Positions 26,413 to 35,812 of a DNA stretch of 64,000 nt are shown piece after piece. Within the stretch, counting starts at the first letter, position 1, and every line of letters begins with the position of its first letter. Under the pieces are notes generated by a model. That model searched no databases, was not told the origin of the DNA, and saw only the letters and a list, made by a program, of their open reading frames with translations. The stretch comes from Aureibaculum sp. 2308TA14-22 (GTDB taxonomy: Bacteria; Bacteroidota; Bacteroidia; Flavobacteriales; Flavobacteriaceae), in assembly GCF_040538665.1 (NCBI RefSeq), contig NZ_JBEWXT010000001.1, forward strand, positions 3,064,501 to 3,128,500, written 5' to 3'. A program made the translations under genes and the position numbers.

Positions 26413-27750
26413 ATGAATTGGGAACAACTACTCTCATTAAAAAAATATGGCGATACAAAGCCACGAGAACGCAAAACACAGAACGAAACCAGAATAGGTT
26501 TTGAGGTTGATTACGATCGTATTATTTTCTCTGATTCTTTCCGAAGTTTACAGGATAAAACACAAGTAATACCCCTTTCTAAAACCGATTTTGTACATAC
26601 TCGATTAACACATAGTTTAGAAGTTTCGGTTGTTGGGCGTTCTTTAGGGAGAATAGTTGGCAAGGCTCTATTGGAAAAATATCCAAACTTAAAAGCACTA
26701 GGCTATCAAATAAACGATTTTGGAGCCATTGTGGCAAGTGCTTGTTTGGCACACGACATTGGCAACCCGCCTTTTGGGCATAGTGGCGAAAAAGCAATTG
26801 GGGAGTATTTTAAATCTGGTAACGGTTTAAAATATAAAAGCGAACTATCCGACAAAGAATGGCAAGATTTGATTGATTTTGAAGGCAATGCCAATGGTTT
26901 CAAAATCTTAACAGAGTCAAGAAAAGGTGTTGAGGGAGGTTTGCGATTATCATATGCTACGCTAGGTGCTTTTATGAAATACCCCAAAGAATCGCTGCCA
27001 AAAAAACCTACAACCAATATTGTGGATAAAAAATATGGCTTTTTTCAATCAGATAGAGCTACTTTTTTAGATGTTGTAAAAAGTCTAAACTTAAAACAAA
27101 ACAGAAAGGAAGACATTTCTTATTTAAGACATCCTTTGGCTTTTTTAGTTGAAGCTGCTGATGATATTTGTTATACAATTATTGATTTTGAAGACGGCAT
27201 CAATTTAGGGTGGATAGAAGAAGAGTTTGCTCTAGAGTATTTGATAAAATTGGTAAAAGATACCATTAATACCGAAAAATATCACCAATTAACTACAAAA
27301 CAAGACAGAATAAGTTATTTACGTGCGTTGACGATTGGCAATTTAATCAATGAAGCTGCTACTGTTTTTTTAGAGAATGAAGCGGAAATACTCGCAGGAG
27401 AGTATCAAATTTCTTTACTAGAAAAATGTAAGTACCAGGCTCAAATCAATGATATTATTAACATTAGTGTAAAAAATGTATATCAACGTAAAGAAGTTAT
27501 TGAAAAAGAGATTTCTGGCTATAAAGTATTGGCAGACTTATTAGATGTTTTTATTACTGCCATAAACAACTCTTTTAATCAACAACCAAGCAGTTATGAT
27601 AAGTTGATACTAAATTTAGTACCTGAAAAGCATCAAAGCACTAACAACAATACTTATGATAGAATACTTTCTGTTTGTGGCTTTATTGCGGGCATGTCAG
27701 ATGGGGCTGCTATTTTATTACATAAAAAAATAAAAGGTGTGGAAATATAA
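26413..27750 (+). CDS. dgt: Deoxyguanosinetriphosphate triphosphohydrolase family protein
   Basis: The 445-residue HD-domain enzyme carries metal ligands in VHTRLTHSLEV (H62 and H67 region) and CLAHDIGNPPFGHSGE (H114, D115), with the later aspartate in EAADDICYTIIDFEDG. The RDRIxxSxxFRRLxxKTQV-like start (YDRIIFSDSFRSLQDKTQVI) is typical. Dgt enzymes cut dNTPs to deoxynucleoside and tripolyphosphate, adjusting dNTP pools. Some dGTPases also limit phage, but nothing around this one suggests a defence role. It stands alone, downstream of tRNA-Phe. Confidence 0.92.
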   Translation: MNWEQLLSLKKYGDTKPRERKTQNETRIGFEVDYDRIIFSDSFRSLQDKTQVIPLSKTDFVHTRLTHSLEVSVVGRSLGRIVGKALLEKYPNLKALGYQINDFGAIVASACLAHDIGNPPFGHSGEKAIGEYFKSGNGLKYKSELSDKEWQDLIDFEGNANGFKILTESRKGVEGGLRLSYATLGAFMKYPKESLPKKPTTNIVDKKYGFFQSDRATFLDVVKSLNLKQNRKEDISYLRHPLAFLVEAADDICYTIIDFEDGINLGWIEEEFALEYLIKLVKDTINTEKYHQLTTKQDRISYLRALTIGNLINEAATVFLENEAEILAGEYQISLLEKCKYQAQINDIINISVKNVYQRKEVIEKEISGYKVLADLLDVFITAINNSFNQQPSSYDKLILNLVPEKHQSTNNNTYDRILSVCGFIAGMSDGAAILLHKKIKGVEI

Positions 27751-27765
27751 AAAAGCCCATCCTAA

Positions 27766-27782
27766 CCTTCCCAAAGGGAAGG
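27766..27782. other. Short hairpin between convergent dgt and the DUF3078 gene
   Basis: CCTTCCC-AAA-GGGAAGG is a 7-bp perfect stem with a 3-nt loop in the 120-bp convergent gap. No T-tract follows on either strand, so it is only a possible terminator. A partly related CCTTC...GGAAGGG segment lies at about 27851-27868. Confidence 0.5.
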
Positions 27783-27870
27783 AATATTGGGTCGCACATT
27801 GGATATTAAAAAGCAAATGATCTTATTCTTTTTGTAGCATTAATCCTCGCTCCTTCAGGGAAGGGCTTCC

Positions 27871-29250
27871 TTAAAACCTATACATAACACCAATGCCTAA
27901 AAACTGTTTAAGTTGCACTCTGGCACCCAACGTTTCTAGTGTACCGTCATTATTTATATCTTCTTTATATTTTACATCATCATCATAAATTAAATGACCG
28001 CCAATACTAGCCCTCATGTATTTGTTGATTCTTAACGCAAAGTTAAGCTCCCAATCAACATCAATATTCCCAAACTTATTCAAATAATCGGAGTATAAGC
28101 TCAATTTATTGGTCATCAACACATTTTTAACAATCTCTTTGTTCCATAAACTTTCAACTAAAAACCCAAACTCATTTCTTGATCGTTGCCCAGGAGTAAC
28201 ACCAAAAGCTCCGCTATCAGATAAGTCTTTATCGAAAACCAAAGTAGATTTTAAAGTTATAGGCGATAAGTATAGCGAGAATTTTTGCTGCTTGATCTCA
28301 TAATGCGATCCTGCTCCCAAAAACACATATGCAGGGGCAAACATTCTAGAAATAGGATTATCGGTATTAGGATATTTATATCCGTTGGTGAATTGTGTTT
28401 TAAAGTTAAATTTCATGGAATAAAACCAATTGGAAACCGTGTCTCTTCTATATCCAAAAATAGATTTAAACTCAAATCTATCTTCAGTTTTTCTTAATTC
28501 TCTATCTTCTTGTGAGTTAAGCCCGTAACGCATGTACAATTCATTGTTCCAAAGTAAGTGTACTTTTTTATAAAGTCTAACCAAATCAACCTTGAGTAGT
28601 CCAGAAACCGAATTGTTACCACCTGCATTCCAATTGACAAAGGCAGCTTCATTTAAATCTAAACCAATACTGTTACGCCTCTCCCACCAAACGGGTTCAT
28701 CTGCATATTTGGTAGTGTCAATTTCTGCTATTTTTATTGGATTTATAACCTTTAATGTGTCAATTACTAAGTTTTTTATTGGAGCAATATAACTTTTCTC
28801 TTTGGGTAGGGGAATGTAAGTAGTATCGCTGGTAAGTTCGTTTATGGTCATTCTATAACGTTCACTAAAGGTATATTCATTACTTAATGAATCATATTCT
28901 ATGGTATAAAATGGCTTCAGTAGCGATTCCATTTTAATCTTTAATGAATCCATTTTTGTTAACCTTCTAACCGAATCTATTTTTATATAATTACCTACTG
29001 AATCCAATTGAATAACAACATCTAATGTATCGTTTAGCTGAAATCTTTTTATGGTATCTCTAGGTTTTACGGGGCTTATGGTGTCAGACATAAACATGTC
29101 TAGTACTTTTTTTACAGTACCAGAGTTTCGCAAAGAATCGGTGTTGCTAATGGTTTCTATTACATTAACCTTTGTACTATCAATTGTTTGAGCGAAAGCA
29201 CTTGTAGCGAAGAGAAATACAATTATTGAGAAGATAACCTTATTTTTCAC
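27871..29250 (-). CDS. DUF3078 domain-containing outer-membrane-associated protein
   Basis: The 459-residue product has a signal peptide (MKNKVIFSIIVFLFATSAFA). A proline/serine-poor linker carries repeated DTI/DSL segments, and a C-terminal beta-rich domain of about 270 residues starts WWERRNSIGLDLNEAAFVNW and ends GIGVMYRF, the aromatic end expected for an outer-membrane barrel. This C-terminal part matches DUF3078, a Bacteroidota family without known function. It lies 47 bp after dxs on the same strand, an order common in flavobacteria. Confidence 0.82.
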   Translation of the reverse strand: MKNKVIFSIIVFLFATSAFAQTIDSTKVNVIETISNTDSLRNSGTVKKVLDMFMSDTISPVKPRDTIKRFQLNDTLDVVIQLDSVGNYIKIDSVRRLTKMDSLKIKMESLLKPFYTIEYDSLSNEYTFSERYRMTINELTSDTTYIPLPKEKSYIAPIKNLVIDTLKVINPIKIAEIDTTKYADEPVWWERRNSIGLDLNEAAFVNWNAGGNNSVSGLLKVDLVRLYKKVHLLWNNELYMRYGLNSQEDRELRKTEDRFEFKSIFGYRRDTVSNWFYSMKFNFKTQFTNGYKYPNTDNPISRMFAPAYVFLGAGSHYEIKQQKFSLYLSPITLKSTLVFDKDLSDSGAFGVTPGQRSRNEFGFLVESLWNKEIVKNVLMTNKLSLYSDYLNKFGNIDVDWELNFALRINKYMRASIGGHLIYDDDVKYKEDINNDGTLETLGARVQLKQFLGIGVMYRF

Positions 29251-29297
29251 TGTTCTAATTTTATATGATAAAATTATTTGGTTTAGTTGAATGAAAA

Positions 29298-31073
29298 TTA
29301 AGTCCGCAAATATAGTGCTTTTTTTATAGTTGCCACAGTCAAGCCGATACTGTTAAATAATTCTTCTGTTTTACCATGCTCAATAAATTTATCAGGAATG
29401 CCCAGAATTTCAATGTTTTTATTTTTATATCCTTGTTGTTGAGCAAATTCTAATATTGCAGTCCCAAAACCACCTACAATCGTACCGTCCTCAACAGTAA
29501 TAATGGTATCGAATTTTTTAAGAATAGTATGCAGTAGCTTCTCGTCCAATGGCTTTACAAAACGCATATTATAATAGGCAATTTCATCTTTATTGGGAAT
29601 ATGAGTATATGCCTCTATAACCCTATTCCCGATAGTTCCAATGCTCAACACAGCAATTTTAGAACCTTCTTTTAGTATTTGTCCCTTACCGATTTCTAAT
29701 TTGGAAAATGGTTGTTTCCAATCTAACATCGTGCCTCTTCCTCTTGGGTATCTGATGGCAATCGGGGCATCAAGACCCAATTGTGCAGTAAACATAATGT
29801 TTCTTAATTCTAGTTCGTTTAAAGGAGCAAATACTATTAAATTAGGGATACAACGTAAATATGCCAAATCAAAAACTCCATGATGGGTAGCACCATCCTC
29901 ACCAACCAACCCAGCTCTATCTAAACAAAAAATAACTGGCAATTTTTGCAAAGCAACATCGTGTATTACCTGATCGTAAGCACGTTGTAAAAATGTGGAG
30001 TAAATATTACAAAAAGGTATTAACCCTTGTGTTGCCATACCAGCCGCTAAGGTTACCGCATGCTGTTCAGCAATACCAACATCAAAAGCCCTTTCGGGAA
30101 TTTCATCTAACATAAATTTAAGTGAACTCCCTGTTGGCATCGCTGGTGTTATACCTACTATTTTCTCATTCTTTTTGGCTAATTCAACTAAAGTCAATCC
30201 AAAAACATCTTGATATTTTGGAAGTTCTTTTAAGTCCGTTTTGGCAACTAGTTCTCCAGTTTTAGCATCGAATTTTCCAGGAGCATGGTATTTTACTTGG
30301 TTTTCTTCCGCTTGTTGTAAACCTTTCCCTTTGGTAGTGATTATATGTAAAAACTTAGGGCCTTTTACGGTTTTTAAACGCTCTAGTTCTGACAATAATT
30401 TAGGTAAGTTATGACCGTCAATTGGGCCTGAATAGTCGATATTAAAAGCTTCAATAATATTGTGTTTTCTATCTCTTTTGTTGTTTTTAATATTGGTCAA
30501 ATAATTTTTTAAAGCACCAACACTTGGGTCAATACCCATTGCATTATCATTTAAAATAATTAAAATATTTGCTTTACTAACACCGACATGGTTTAGTGCT
30601 TCAAACGCCATACCACTTGCAATACTGGCATCACCAATAACCGCAATATGTTGTTTACTTATTTCTCCTTTTAATTGAGAAGCGATTGCCATTCCCAAAA
30701 CTGCAGAAATAGATGTAGAAGAATGGCCTACACCAAAAGCATCATATTCACTTTCACTTCTTTTAGGGAAGCCAGAAATGCCTCCTAATTGCCTGTTGGT
30801 TTCAAATACTTCCTTTCTACCTGTTAAAATTTTATGTCCGTATGCCTGATGGCCGACATCCCAAACCAATAAATCGTTTGGTGTATCAAAAACATAATGT
30901 AAGGCAATCGTTAACTCTGTTACACCTAAGCTGGCTCCCAAATGCCCTTCTTTTGTAGCTACAATATTGATGATAAACTCACGTAGCTCTTTTGCCAATT
31001 GAGGTAGTTCTTCTTTGGGCAATTTGCGTAAATCTTTGGGGTTTATAATATGTTGTAACAAGTCATTTGACAT
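29298..31073 (-). CDS. dxs: 1-deoxy-D-xylulose-5-phosphate synthase
   Basis: Dxs joins pyruvate and glyceraldehyde-3-phosphate with thiamine diphosphate as cofactor, the entry step of the MEP isoprenoid pathway. The 591 residues include GHLGASLGV, GHQAYGHKILTGR, the ThDP-binding GDASIASGMAFEALNH...NDN stretch, the transketolase middle domain (DVGIAEQHAVTLAAGMA) and GDGATHHGVFDLAYLR (seen as EDGATHHGVFD). It is divergent from tadA. The probable -7 element lies only about 5 bp before the ATG, so the mRNA may be leaderless. Confidence 0.96.
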   Translation of the reverse strand: MSNDLLQHIINPKDLRKLPKEELPQLAKELREFIINIVATKEGHLGASLGVTELTIALHYVFDTPNDLLVWDVGHQAYGHKILTGRKEVFETNRQLGGISGFPKRSESEYDAFGVGHSSTSISAVLGMAIASQLKGEISKQHIAVIGDASIASGMAFEALNHVGVSKANILIILNDNAMGIDPSVGALKNYLTNIKNNKRDRKHNIIEAFNIDYSGPIDGHNLPKLLSELERLKTVKGPKFLHIITTKGKGLQQAEENQVKYHAPGKFDAKTGELVAKTDLKELPKYQDVFGLTLVELAKKNEKIVGITPAMPTGSSLKFMLDEIPERAFDVGIAEQHAVTLAAGMATQGLIPFCNIYSTFLQRAYDQVIHDVALQKLPVIFCLDRAGLVGEDGATHHGVFDLAYLRCIPNLIVFAPLNELELRNIMFTAQLGLDAPIAIRYPRGRGTMLDWKQPFSKLEIGKGQILKEGSKIAVLSIGTIGNRVIEAYTHIPNKDEIAYYNMRFVKPLDEKLLHTILKKFDTIITVEDGTIVGGFGTAILEFAQQQGYKNKNIEILGIPDKFIEHGKTEELFNSIGLTVATIKKALYLRT

Positions 31074-31077
31074 AATA

Positions 31078-31085
31078 CAAATGTA
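31078..31085 (-). promoter_or_regulatory. Candidate -7 element for dxs
   Basis: On the minus strand TACATTTG matches TAnnTTTG. It ends 4 bp before the dxs ATG, which would place the transcription start at or next to the start codon. A TTTT tract lies about 18 bp upstream as a weak -33 partner. Confidence 0.4.
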
Positions 31086-31151
31086 CGAGTTGCTTTTGAT
31101 ATTAAAATATTTACGATATGAAATTGTATTTTTACCAAAATATTTAAATCA

Positions 31152-31601
31152 ATGCTCAATCCTTTTGACGATACGTATTTTATGAAACGTGCTTTACAAG
31201 AAGCCGAAACTGCTTTTGATAAGAACGAAGTACCTATTGGAGCGGTTATTGTAATTAAAAACCAAATTATAGCAAGAGCACACAATTTAACGGAAACACT
31301 AAACGATGTTACTGCACATGCCGAAATGCAGGCCTTTACCGCCGCAGCTGATTATTTGGGTGGAAAATATTTAAAAGATTGTACGTTGTATGTTACTTTA
31401 GAACCTTGCCAAATGTGTGCGGGTGCAAGCTATTGGACTCAAATAGGTAAAATAGTGTATGGTGCAAAAGATGAGCAACGCGGTTTTGAACATTACAATA
31501 CACAACTGCATCCTAAAACAAAAGTAATTGGAGGCATCTTAGAAACTGAATGTAGCGACCTAATTAAACGGTTTTTTATTGAAAAGCGTAATTTGAATTG
31601 A
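31152..31601 (+). CDS. tadA: tRNA adenosine(34) deaminase TadA
   Basis: The 149-residue zinc deaminase has the motif HAE (H56, E58) and PCQMC (C86, C89). The surrounding DVTAHAEMQA and TLEPCQMCAGA are those of TadA, which makes inosine at the wobble position of tRNA-Arg(ACG). The C-terminus (FEHYNTQLHPKTKVIGGI) also fits TadA better than guanine deaminase. The start at 31152 gives the usual length. It is a single gene divergent from dxs. Confidence 0.92.
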   Translation: MLNPFDDTYFMKRALQEAETAFDKNEVPIGAVIVIKNQIIARAHNLTETLNDVTAHAEMQAFTAAADYLGGKYLKDCTLYVTLEPCQMCAGASYWTQIGKIVYGAKDEQRGFEHYNTQLHPKTKVIGGILETECSDLIKRFFIEKRNLN

Positions 31602-31651
31602 CGCTAGCCTCACTTTGTTCTTGCTGTTATCGGGATTATTTCAGTGTATTA

Positions 31652-31897
31652 TTATTCCTTTAAATCTTCTTTATCAATCTTAAAAGGGTTCTTACTATTA
31701 GGATCTAATACATATTTTTTATACTTGCCATTTCTAAAACGATAAAAAATAAATAAAGGCATTAAAATAAAAGATAAAAATAAAATGGATAATCCAATAA
31801 CTACTTCTCCTTTTGGGTGGTTCTGGTATTTTAAATAGCCACCAATAATCATAGACATCAGAAAAATAATAAAGAAAATTTTTAAAAGGAGCCTCAT
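31652..31897 (-). CDS. Small two-helix membrane protein, unknown
   Basis: The 81 residues hold two hydrophobic helices (about 3-21 and 33-52) and a polar, charged tail ending KNPFKIDKEDLKE. No named family is recognised. It begins 24 bp after the deoxynucleoside kinase gene on the same strand and is probably its operon partner. The clean signal-anchor layout and AT-normal composition support a real gene. Confidence 0.7.
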   Translation of the reverse strand: MRLLLKIFFIIFLMSMIIGGYLKYQNHPKGEVVIGLSILFLSFILMPLFIFYRFRNGKYKKYVLDPNSKNPFKIDKEDLKE

Positions 31898-31921
31898 TAA
31901 TCTAAAATTTCAAGTCCACAT

Positions 31922-32536
31922 CTAAAACAATCCGTGCAGTTGAGCATCAATTTTATCTACAATAACACCTAAATCTTCAGGTTTATCGACAATATTTAAA
32001 TTGTCAATATCTACGATCAATAATTTACCTTTAGTATATGTGCTAATCCAAGCTTCATAACGTTCGTTCAATCGACTTAAATAATCAATGCTTATGGAGT
32101 TTTCATATTCTCTACCGCGATTATGAATCTGTCCGACTAAGGTCTGAATGCTTGCTCGTAAGTAAATTAATAAATCTGGTGGAGATACTAATTTTTCCAT
32201 CAATTGAAACAGTGTGGAATAATTAGTAAAGTCGCGATTGGTCATTAAGCCCATAGCGTGCAAGTTCGGGGCAAAAATATGGGCATCTTCGTAAATAGTT
32301 CTGTCCTGAATAATATTTTTTCCACTTTCGTGAATTTCTAATATTTGACTGAATCTGCTGTTCAAAAAGTAAATTTGCAAGTTAAAAGACCATCTTTCCA
32401 TTTCAGAGTAAAAATCATCTAAATAGGGATTCTCTTCTACCGATTCAAAATGTGGTGTCCATTTGTAATGTTTTGCTAATAATTTGGTAAGTGTTGTTTT
32501 TCCTGCTCCTATATTTCCTGCAATGGCAACGTGCAT
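31922..32536 (-). CDS. Deoxynucleoside kinase (dNK family)
   Basis: The 204-residue kinase opens with the P-loop GNIGAGKTT (7-15). It carries the EENPYLDDFY lid-side region, the DRTIYEDAHIF motif (catalytic ERS/DR element) and LIYLRAS. The family phosphorylates deoxyadenosine, deoxyguanosine or deoxycytidine for salvage. Base specificity is not readable by eye. With dgt and dCMP deaminase nearby on the chromosome it adds to a set of dNTP-pool genes, though they are not one operon. Confidence 0.9.
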   Translation of the reverse strand: MHVAIAGNIGAGKTTLTKLLAKHYKWTPHFESVEENPYLDDFYSEMERWSFNLQIYFLNSRFSQILEIHESGKNIIQDRTIYEDAHIFAPNLHAMGLMTNRDFTNYSTLFQLMEKLVSPPDLLIYLRASIQTLVGQIHNRGREYENSISIDYLSRLNERYEAWISTYTKGKLLIVDIDNLNIVDKPEDLGVIVDKIDAQLHGLF

Positions 32537-32576
32537 GCTGTTGGTTTTAGTTTAATAAAAAAGTGCTTAAAGATAC

Positions 32577-33371
32577 TTAAATTTTTAAGAATGAAAACAC
32601 AAAAATAGTTGTACCATCAAAGATATATATCTCATTCTTATTTATATAAAAACTTTCGATAGAAATTTCTTTTTCTAATGCAATGGATGTAACTTTATCA
32701 TTATTCAGTCTGTGTAAATTATTATCTTTTAAATAAATAAGGTTCTCCTTAAATAATTTAACATCTATAACATCAGAAACCTCTATCTCGTTCAAAGAAG
32801 TACCATACTCATTAAATTGTAGGATACTATTTTTTCCAATTAGCCAACAATTTTTATAGGAACTCACTAATTTTTTAGCCTTAAAATCTGCTGTACTGAA
32901 TGAAAGTGACTGACTGGTAAACGTAACTTTTTTAGTATTATAATTATAGGTTTGTAGCGTATTATCATCTAAACTATAAATCCATAAATTATTATTGGAT
33001 GAACCTGCTACCAATGAAATATTTTTAGAAAGTAGAGCTTCGTTAAAATCAATTCGATTTGATAATTCGTTTAACTTATTGTCCAGTAAAATAACGGTAT
33101 TAAAATCGTTATAAAAAAGTATAATTTTTAAAGGGTTTTTAATGTCAATCGATGTTATTTTGCCTAATTGGGTATTGCTGTAAGATAAAGTCTTTTTATC
33201 ATCCTTTTTATAGAATGTATTGTTCTTTATATAATAGATATTATCAAATTCATCAACACCTATAAACTCATCTGCAGTAAGTTCAAACTGATTCATGAAC
33301 TTTATTTCTATTTCTTGTGCATAAACAAAAAATAAATTAAAAAGTAAAAAACCAGAAATCAAATATTTCAT
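32577..33371 (-). CDS. Secreted beta-propeller-like protein, unknown
   Basis: From the ATG at 33371 the product is 264 residues. It has a signal peptide (MKYLISGFLLFNLFFVYA, then Q) and then a string of short beta-strand repeats with N/D-rich turns, such as EFDNIYYIKNNTFYK and NLIYLKDNNLHRL. This looks like an NHL or WD-type propeller of about 40-residue units. I do not know a function. The frame is open to 33380, but the second ATG gives a better signal peptide. It lies 40 bp upstream of the kinase gene on the same strand. Confidence 0.72.
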   Translation of the reverse strand: MKYLISGFLLFNLFFVYAQEIEIKFMNQFELTADEFIGVDEFDNIYYIKNNTFYKKDDKKTLSYSNTQLGKITSIDIKNPLKIILFYNDFNTVILLDNKLNELSNRIDFNEALLSKNISLVAGSSNNNLWIYSLDDNTLQTYNYNTKKVTFTSQSLSFSTADFKAKKLVSSYKNCWLIGKNSILQFNEYGTSLNEIEVSDVIDVKLFKENLIYLKDNNLHRLNNDKVTSIALEKEISIESFYINKNEIYIFDGTTIFVFSFLKI

Positions 33372-33415
33372 AGATAACAAAAGTAATAAATATAAATTTT
33401 CAATTATTCTTTAAT

Positions 33416-35671
33416 CTATTTTCTAATTGGTATTTTTAGGAAATGCCTTTTTAAATTCATATGCTTCAATAAATTGTGCGAAAAGGTTAACATATTCTGT
33501 ACTTCATCAGTACGGGCAATATGAAGGTATTTAAATATCATCAAAGCCTCTCCATTACTTTCTATATGGTGAGTTTCGTTTTGTTCTAAGAAACTTATAA
33601 GGTCGTCTGTAAAAAAAGCTCTGATCGCCTCTTCATCTTCTCCGCTTAATTGAAATTTACCCGAAAAACCTGCGTACTTAACAAAATTAATATCTCCTCT
33701 TGCACCAGAAAAAACTTTTACCCGATCAAAAATTTTATCAAAAAGGCCTTCCTTATCAATTATAAATCTCGGAATTGGGGAAGGCAATCGAACAATCTGT
33801 ACTGTAGTTTGATATACCTCCAAAGCTAGCAATGCTCCTTCGTCAAAAACAATATCAGCAATTTCCCATTGGGCATTATTCTCAACATCTAAACCCTGTA
33901 AAGAATTACTCTTCATTTCTATTGGGCGAGAATCGAAGAAATGAAAATTTCTAAGATAAGAAGTGTTCCAATCAACTTCACGCTGAAAAGACCAACCATT
34001 TCTATTAGCCACTTTTTGTAAACGAATTTGACGTTTGGTAATTCGTTTTTTAACACGACCTGTTATAATTTTCAATGCTCTATTATGGCTCGTAGAGGCA
34101 ACATGATTATCTAACCCGATGAGTTTAACGTCTCCACCATTGTTATCATGAATTCGCTTAAAATCAATTAAATTTTCCATTATTGTAAGATCTACGAGGC
34201 GTGTTTGAGCCATGTCAATCCGTACAGTTGATCCTTCAGGAATTTCTTCTAACAATTTATCCAATTGCAGAGCATATAAAAAATTTGCTACTCCTTTTAA
34301 CTTAACATCATAAGAACCATTTTCTAATTTGTAAACTTTTGAGCCTGATTTATAAATCTTTTTAAAGAATGATATAAAGCCAACTTTAGCCAATAATATG
34401 TGCAAAATTAATGTAACTAGAATACCACCGATAATTCCATAAAGTAAGTCGGTAAATAAAGTAATTATAAGTGTAGAAGATAGAAATAACAACTGTTCAA
34501 CACCCTGGTCATAAGCGTGCTTGAATACTTTTGGTGAGGCTAATTTAAAACCTGTATGCACTAAGATTGCCGCTAGAGCCGCCAAGGGTACACTTCTTAA
34601 AACTGGTGCTAAGATTAGCACAAAAAGTATGAGAAAAATGCCATGATAAAAATTAGACCATTTAGTTTTGGCATTACTATTTACATTAACCGTACTACGA
34701 ACAATTACATTTATTATTGGAAGTCCGCCCAATGCCCCTGATACCATCGTACTTAAACCTACACCTATTAAGTCTTTGTTAAGGTTTGTCGTTCTCTTGT
34801 AAGGATCTAATTTATCTACCGCTCTAGCACTTGCCAAGGTAATCACCGACGCAATTGTGGTTATAGATGAAACAGTGAGCCAAAAAGCAAATGTGCCTAT
34901 CATTGCAAAATCGGGATGCATAATACTGTCTAAGGGATTATCAGGAATATCAATTAATAAATTGGGACCCACAGTATATGTTTTTCCTAAAAAGGGTATG
35001 CTATGTTCAGTAAAAAAATCAAACCCAAATACTATCGGTAATGCTAATAGTAAAACCCACATCGGAGCTGGTATTGCACGAATAAATTTATTATTAATGT
35101 TTTTATAAAAAACGAGTACCAAAATACCTACTAATGCAATCGAAAAAACAAAAGGGTTTATTTCAGGAATTTTGTGGAAAGCGTCAGTTAGCGTACCTAT
35201 TATATTTTTAGCATCGGAGGTGGTTCCTAAAGCAAAATGAATTTGTTTTGCAAAAATAATAACTCCAATTGCCGCTAAAATACCATGTAATACTGAAGAT
35301 GGTAACAATTTTGCAAACCTTCCCATTTTTAAGAACCCCAATAAAGCTTGAATAGCTCCAGATACCACAATTGCCGCCAAAACGTAATTGATATTACCAT
35401 CTAAAACAGCTAGACCTCCTAAAACAGCGGCAATTAAGCCCGCCCCGGGGCCATTAATTGTTAAATTGCCTCCTCGAAAAAAGGTAGTAACTACTCCTGC
35501 AATAATTGAAGATAGTACACCCGACATTGGAGATACATTAGATGCTACTGCAATCCCTAATGCTAAAGGTAATGCCACTAATGATACCGTTAATGCTGCT
35601 GAAACATCATTCCTCCAATTCTCTCTAAGTCCTTTAAACCCTTTTGAAGGAACTATGTTACTCGTATTCAT
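33416..35671 (-). CDS. SulP family anion transporter with STAS and long C-terminal region
   Basis: The 751-residue protein has a SulP membrane domain (about 15-430) with LPLALGIAVASNVSPMSGV and GPGAGLIAAVLGG, then a STAS-like domain (about 450-540, RIDMAQTRLVDLTIMENL). A further 190-residue soluble segment from about 560 to the end is not typical of SulP. SulP members move sulfate, bicarbonate or dicarboxylates, usually with Na+ or H+. A bicarbonate role is common for this type but not proven here. It is divergent from a Na+/H+ or K+/H+ antiporter. Confidence 0.87.
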   Translation of the reverse strand: MNTSNIVPSKGFKGLRENWRNDVSAALTVSLVALPLALGIAVASNVSPMSGVLSSIIAGVVTTFFRGGNLTINGPGAGLIAAVLGGLAVLDGNINYVLAAIVVSGAIQALLGFLKMGRFAKLLPSSVLHGILAAIGVIIFAKQIHFALGTTSDAKNIIGTLTDAFHKIPEINPFVFSIALVGILVLVFYKNINNKFIRAIPAPMWVLLLALPIVFGFDFFTEHSIPFLGKTYTVGPNLLIDIPDNPLDSIMHPDFAMIGTFAFWLTVSSITTIASVITLASARAVDKLDPYKRTTNLNKDLIGVGLSTMVSGALGGLPIINVIVRSTVNVNSNAKTKWSNFYHGIFLILFVLILAPVLRSVPLAALAAILVHTGFKLASPKVFKHAYDQGVEQLLFLSSTLIITLFTDLLYGIIGGILVTLILHILLAKVGFISFFKKIYKSGSKVYKLENGSYDVKLKGVANFLYALQLDKLLEEIPEGSTVRIDMAQTRLVDLTIMENLIDFKRIHDNNGGDVKLIGLDNHVASTSHNRALKIITGRVKKRITKRQIRLQKVANRNGWSFQREVDWNTSYLRNFHFFDSRPIEMKSNSLQGLDVENNAQWEIADIVFDEGALLALEVYQTTVQIVRLPSPIPRFIIDKEGLFDKIFDRVKVFSGARGDINFVKYAGFSGKFQLSGEDEEAIRAFFTDDLISFLEQNETHHIESNGEALMIFKYLHIARTDEVQNMLTFSHNLLKHMNLKRHFLKIPIRK

Positions 35672-35713
35672 TAATTTAAAAAGGTTAATTATTTTAAGGT
35701 TAAGTCAAAACGT

Positions 35714-35744
35714 GAAAGATACTTCTTTTTAAGCAGACTCAAAA
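35714..35744 (-). promoter_or_regulatory. Promoter of the SulP gene
   Basis: On the minus strand TTTTG (35740-35744) and TATCTTTC (35714-35721) lie 18 bp apart. This is near the Bacteroidota consensus apart from the last base of the -7 box. Confidence 0.45.
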
Positions 35745-35812
35745 TGCTTTTCTCTACCTAAAAAATAATTGCTAAAACTATTTTATTTAGTATTTTCACA
35801 AAAAATTAACCA

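Noticed and set aside
26413-27750. dgt as part of an anti-phage dNTP-depletion system
   Set aside because: It is flanked by tRNA-Phe and DUF3078-dxs housekeeping genes, with no defence partners, mobile genes or composition shift.
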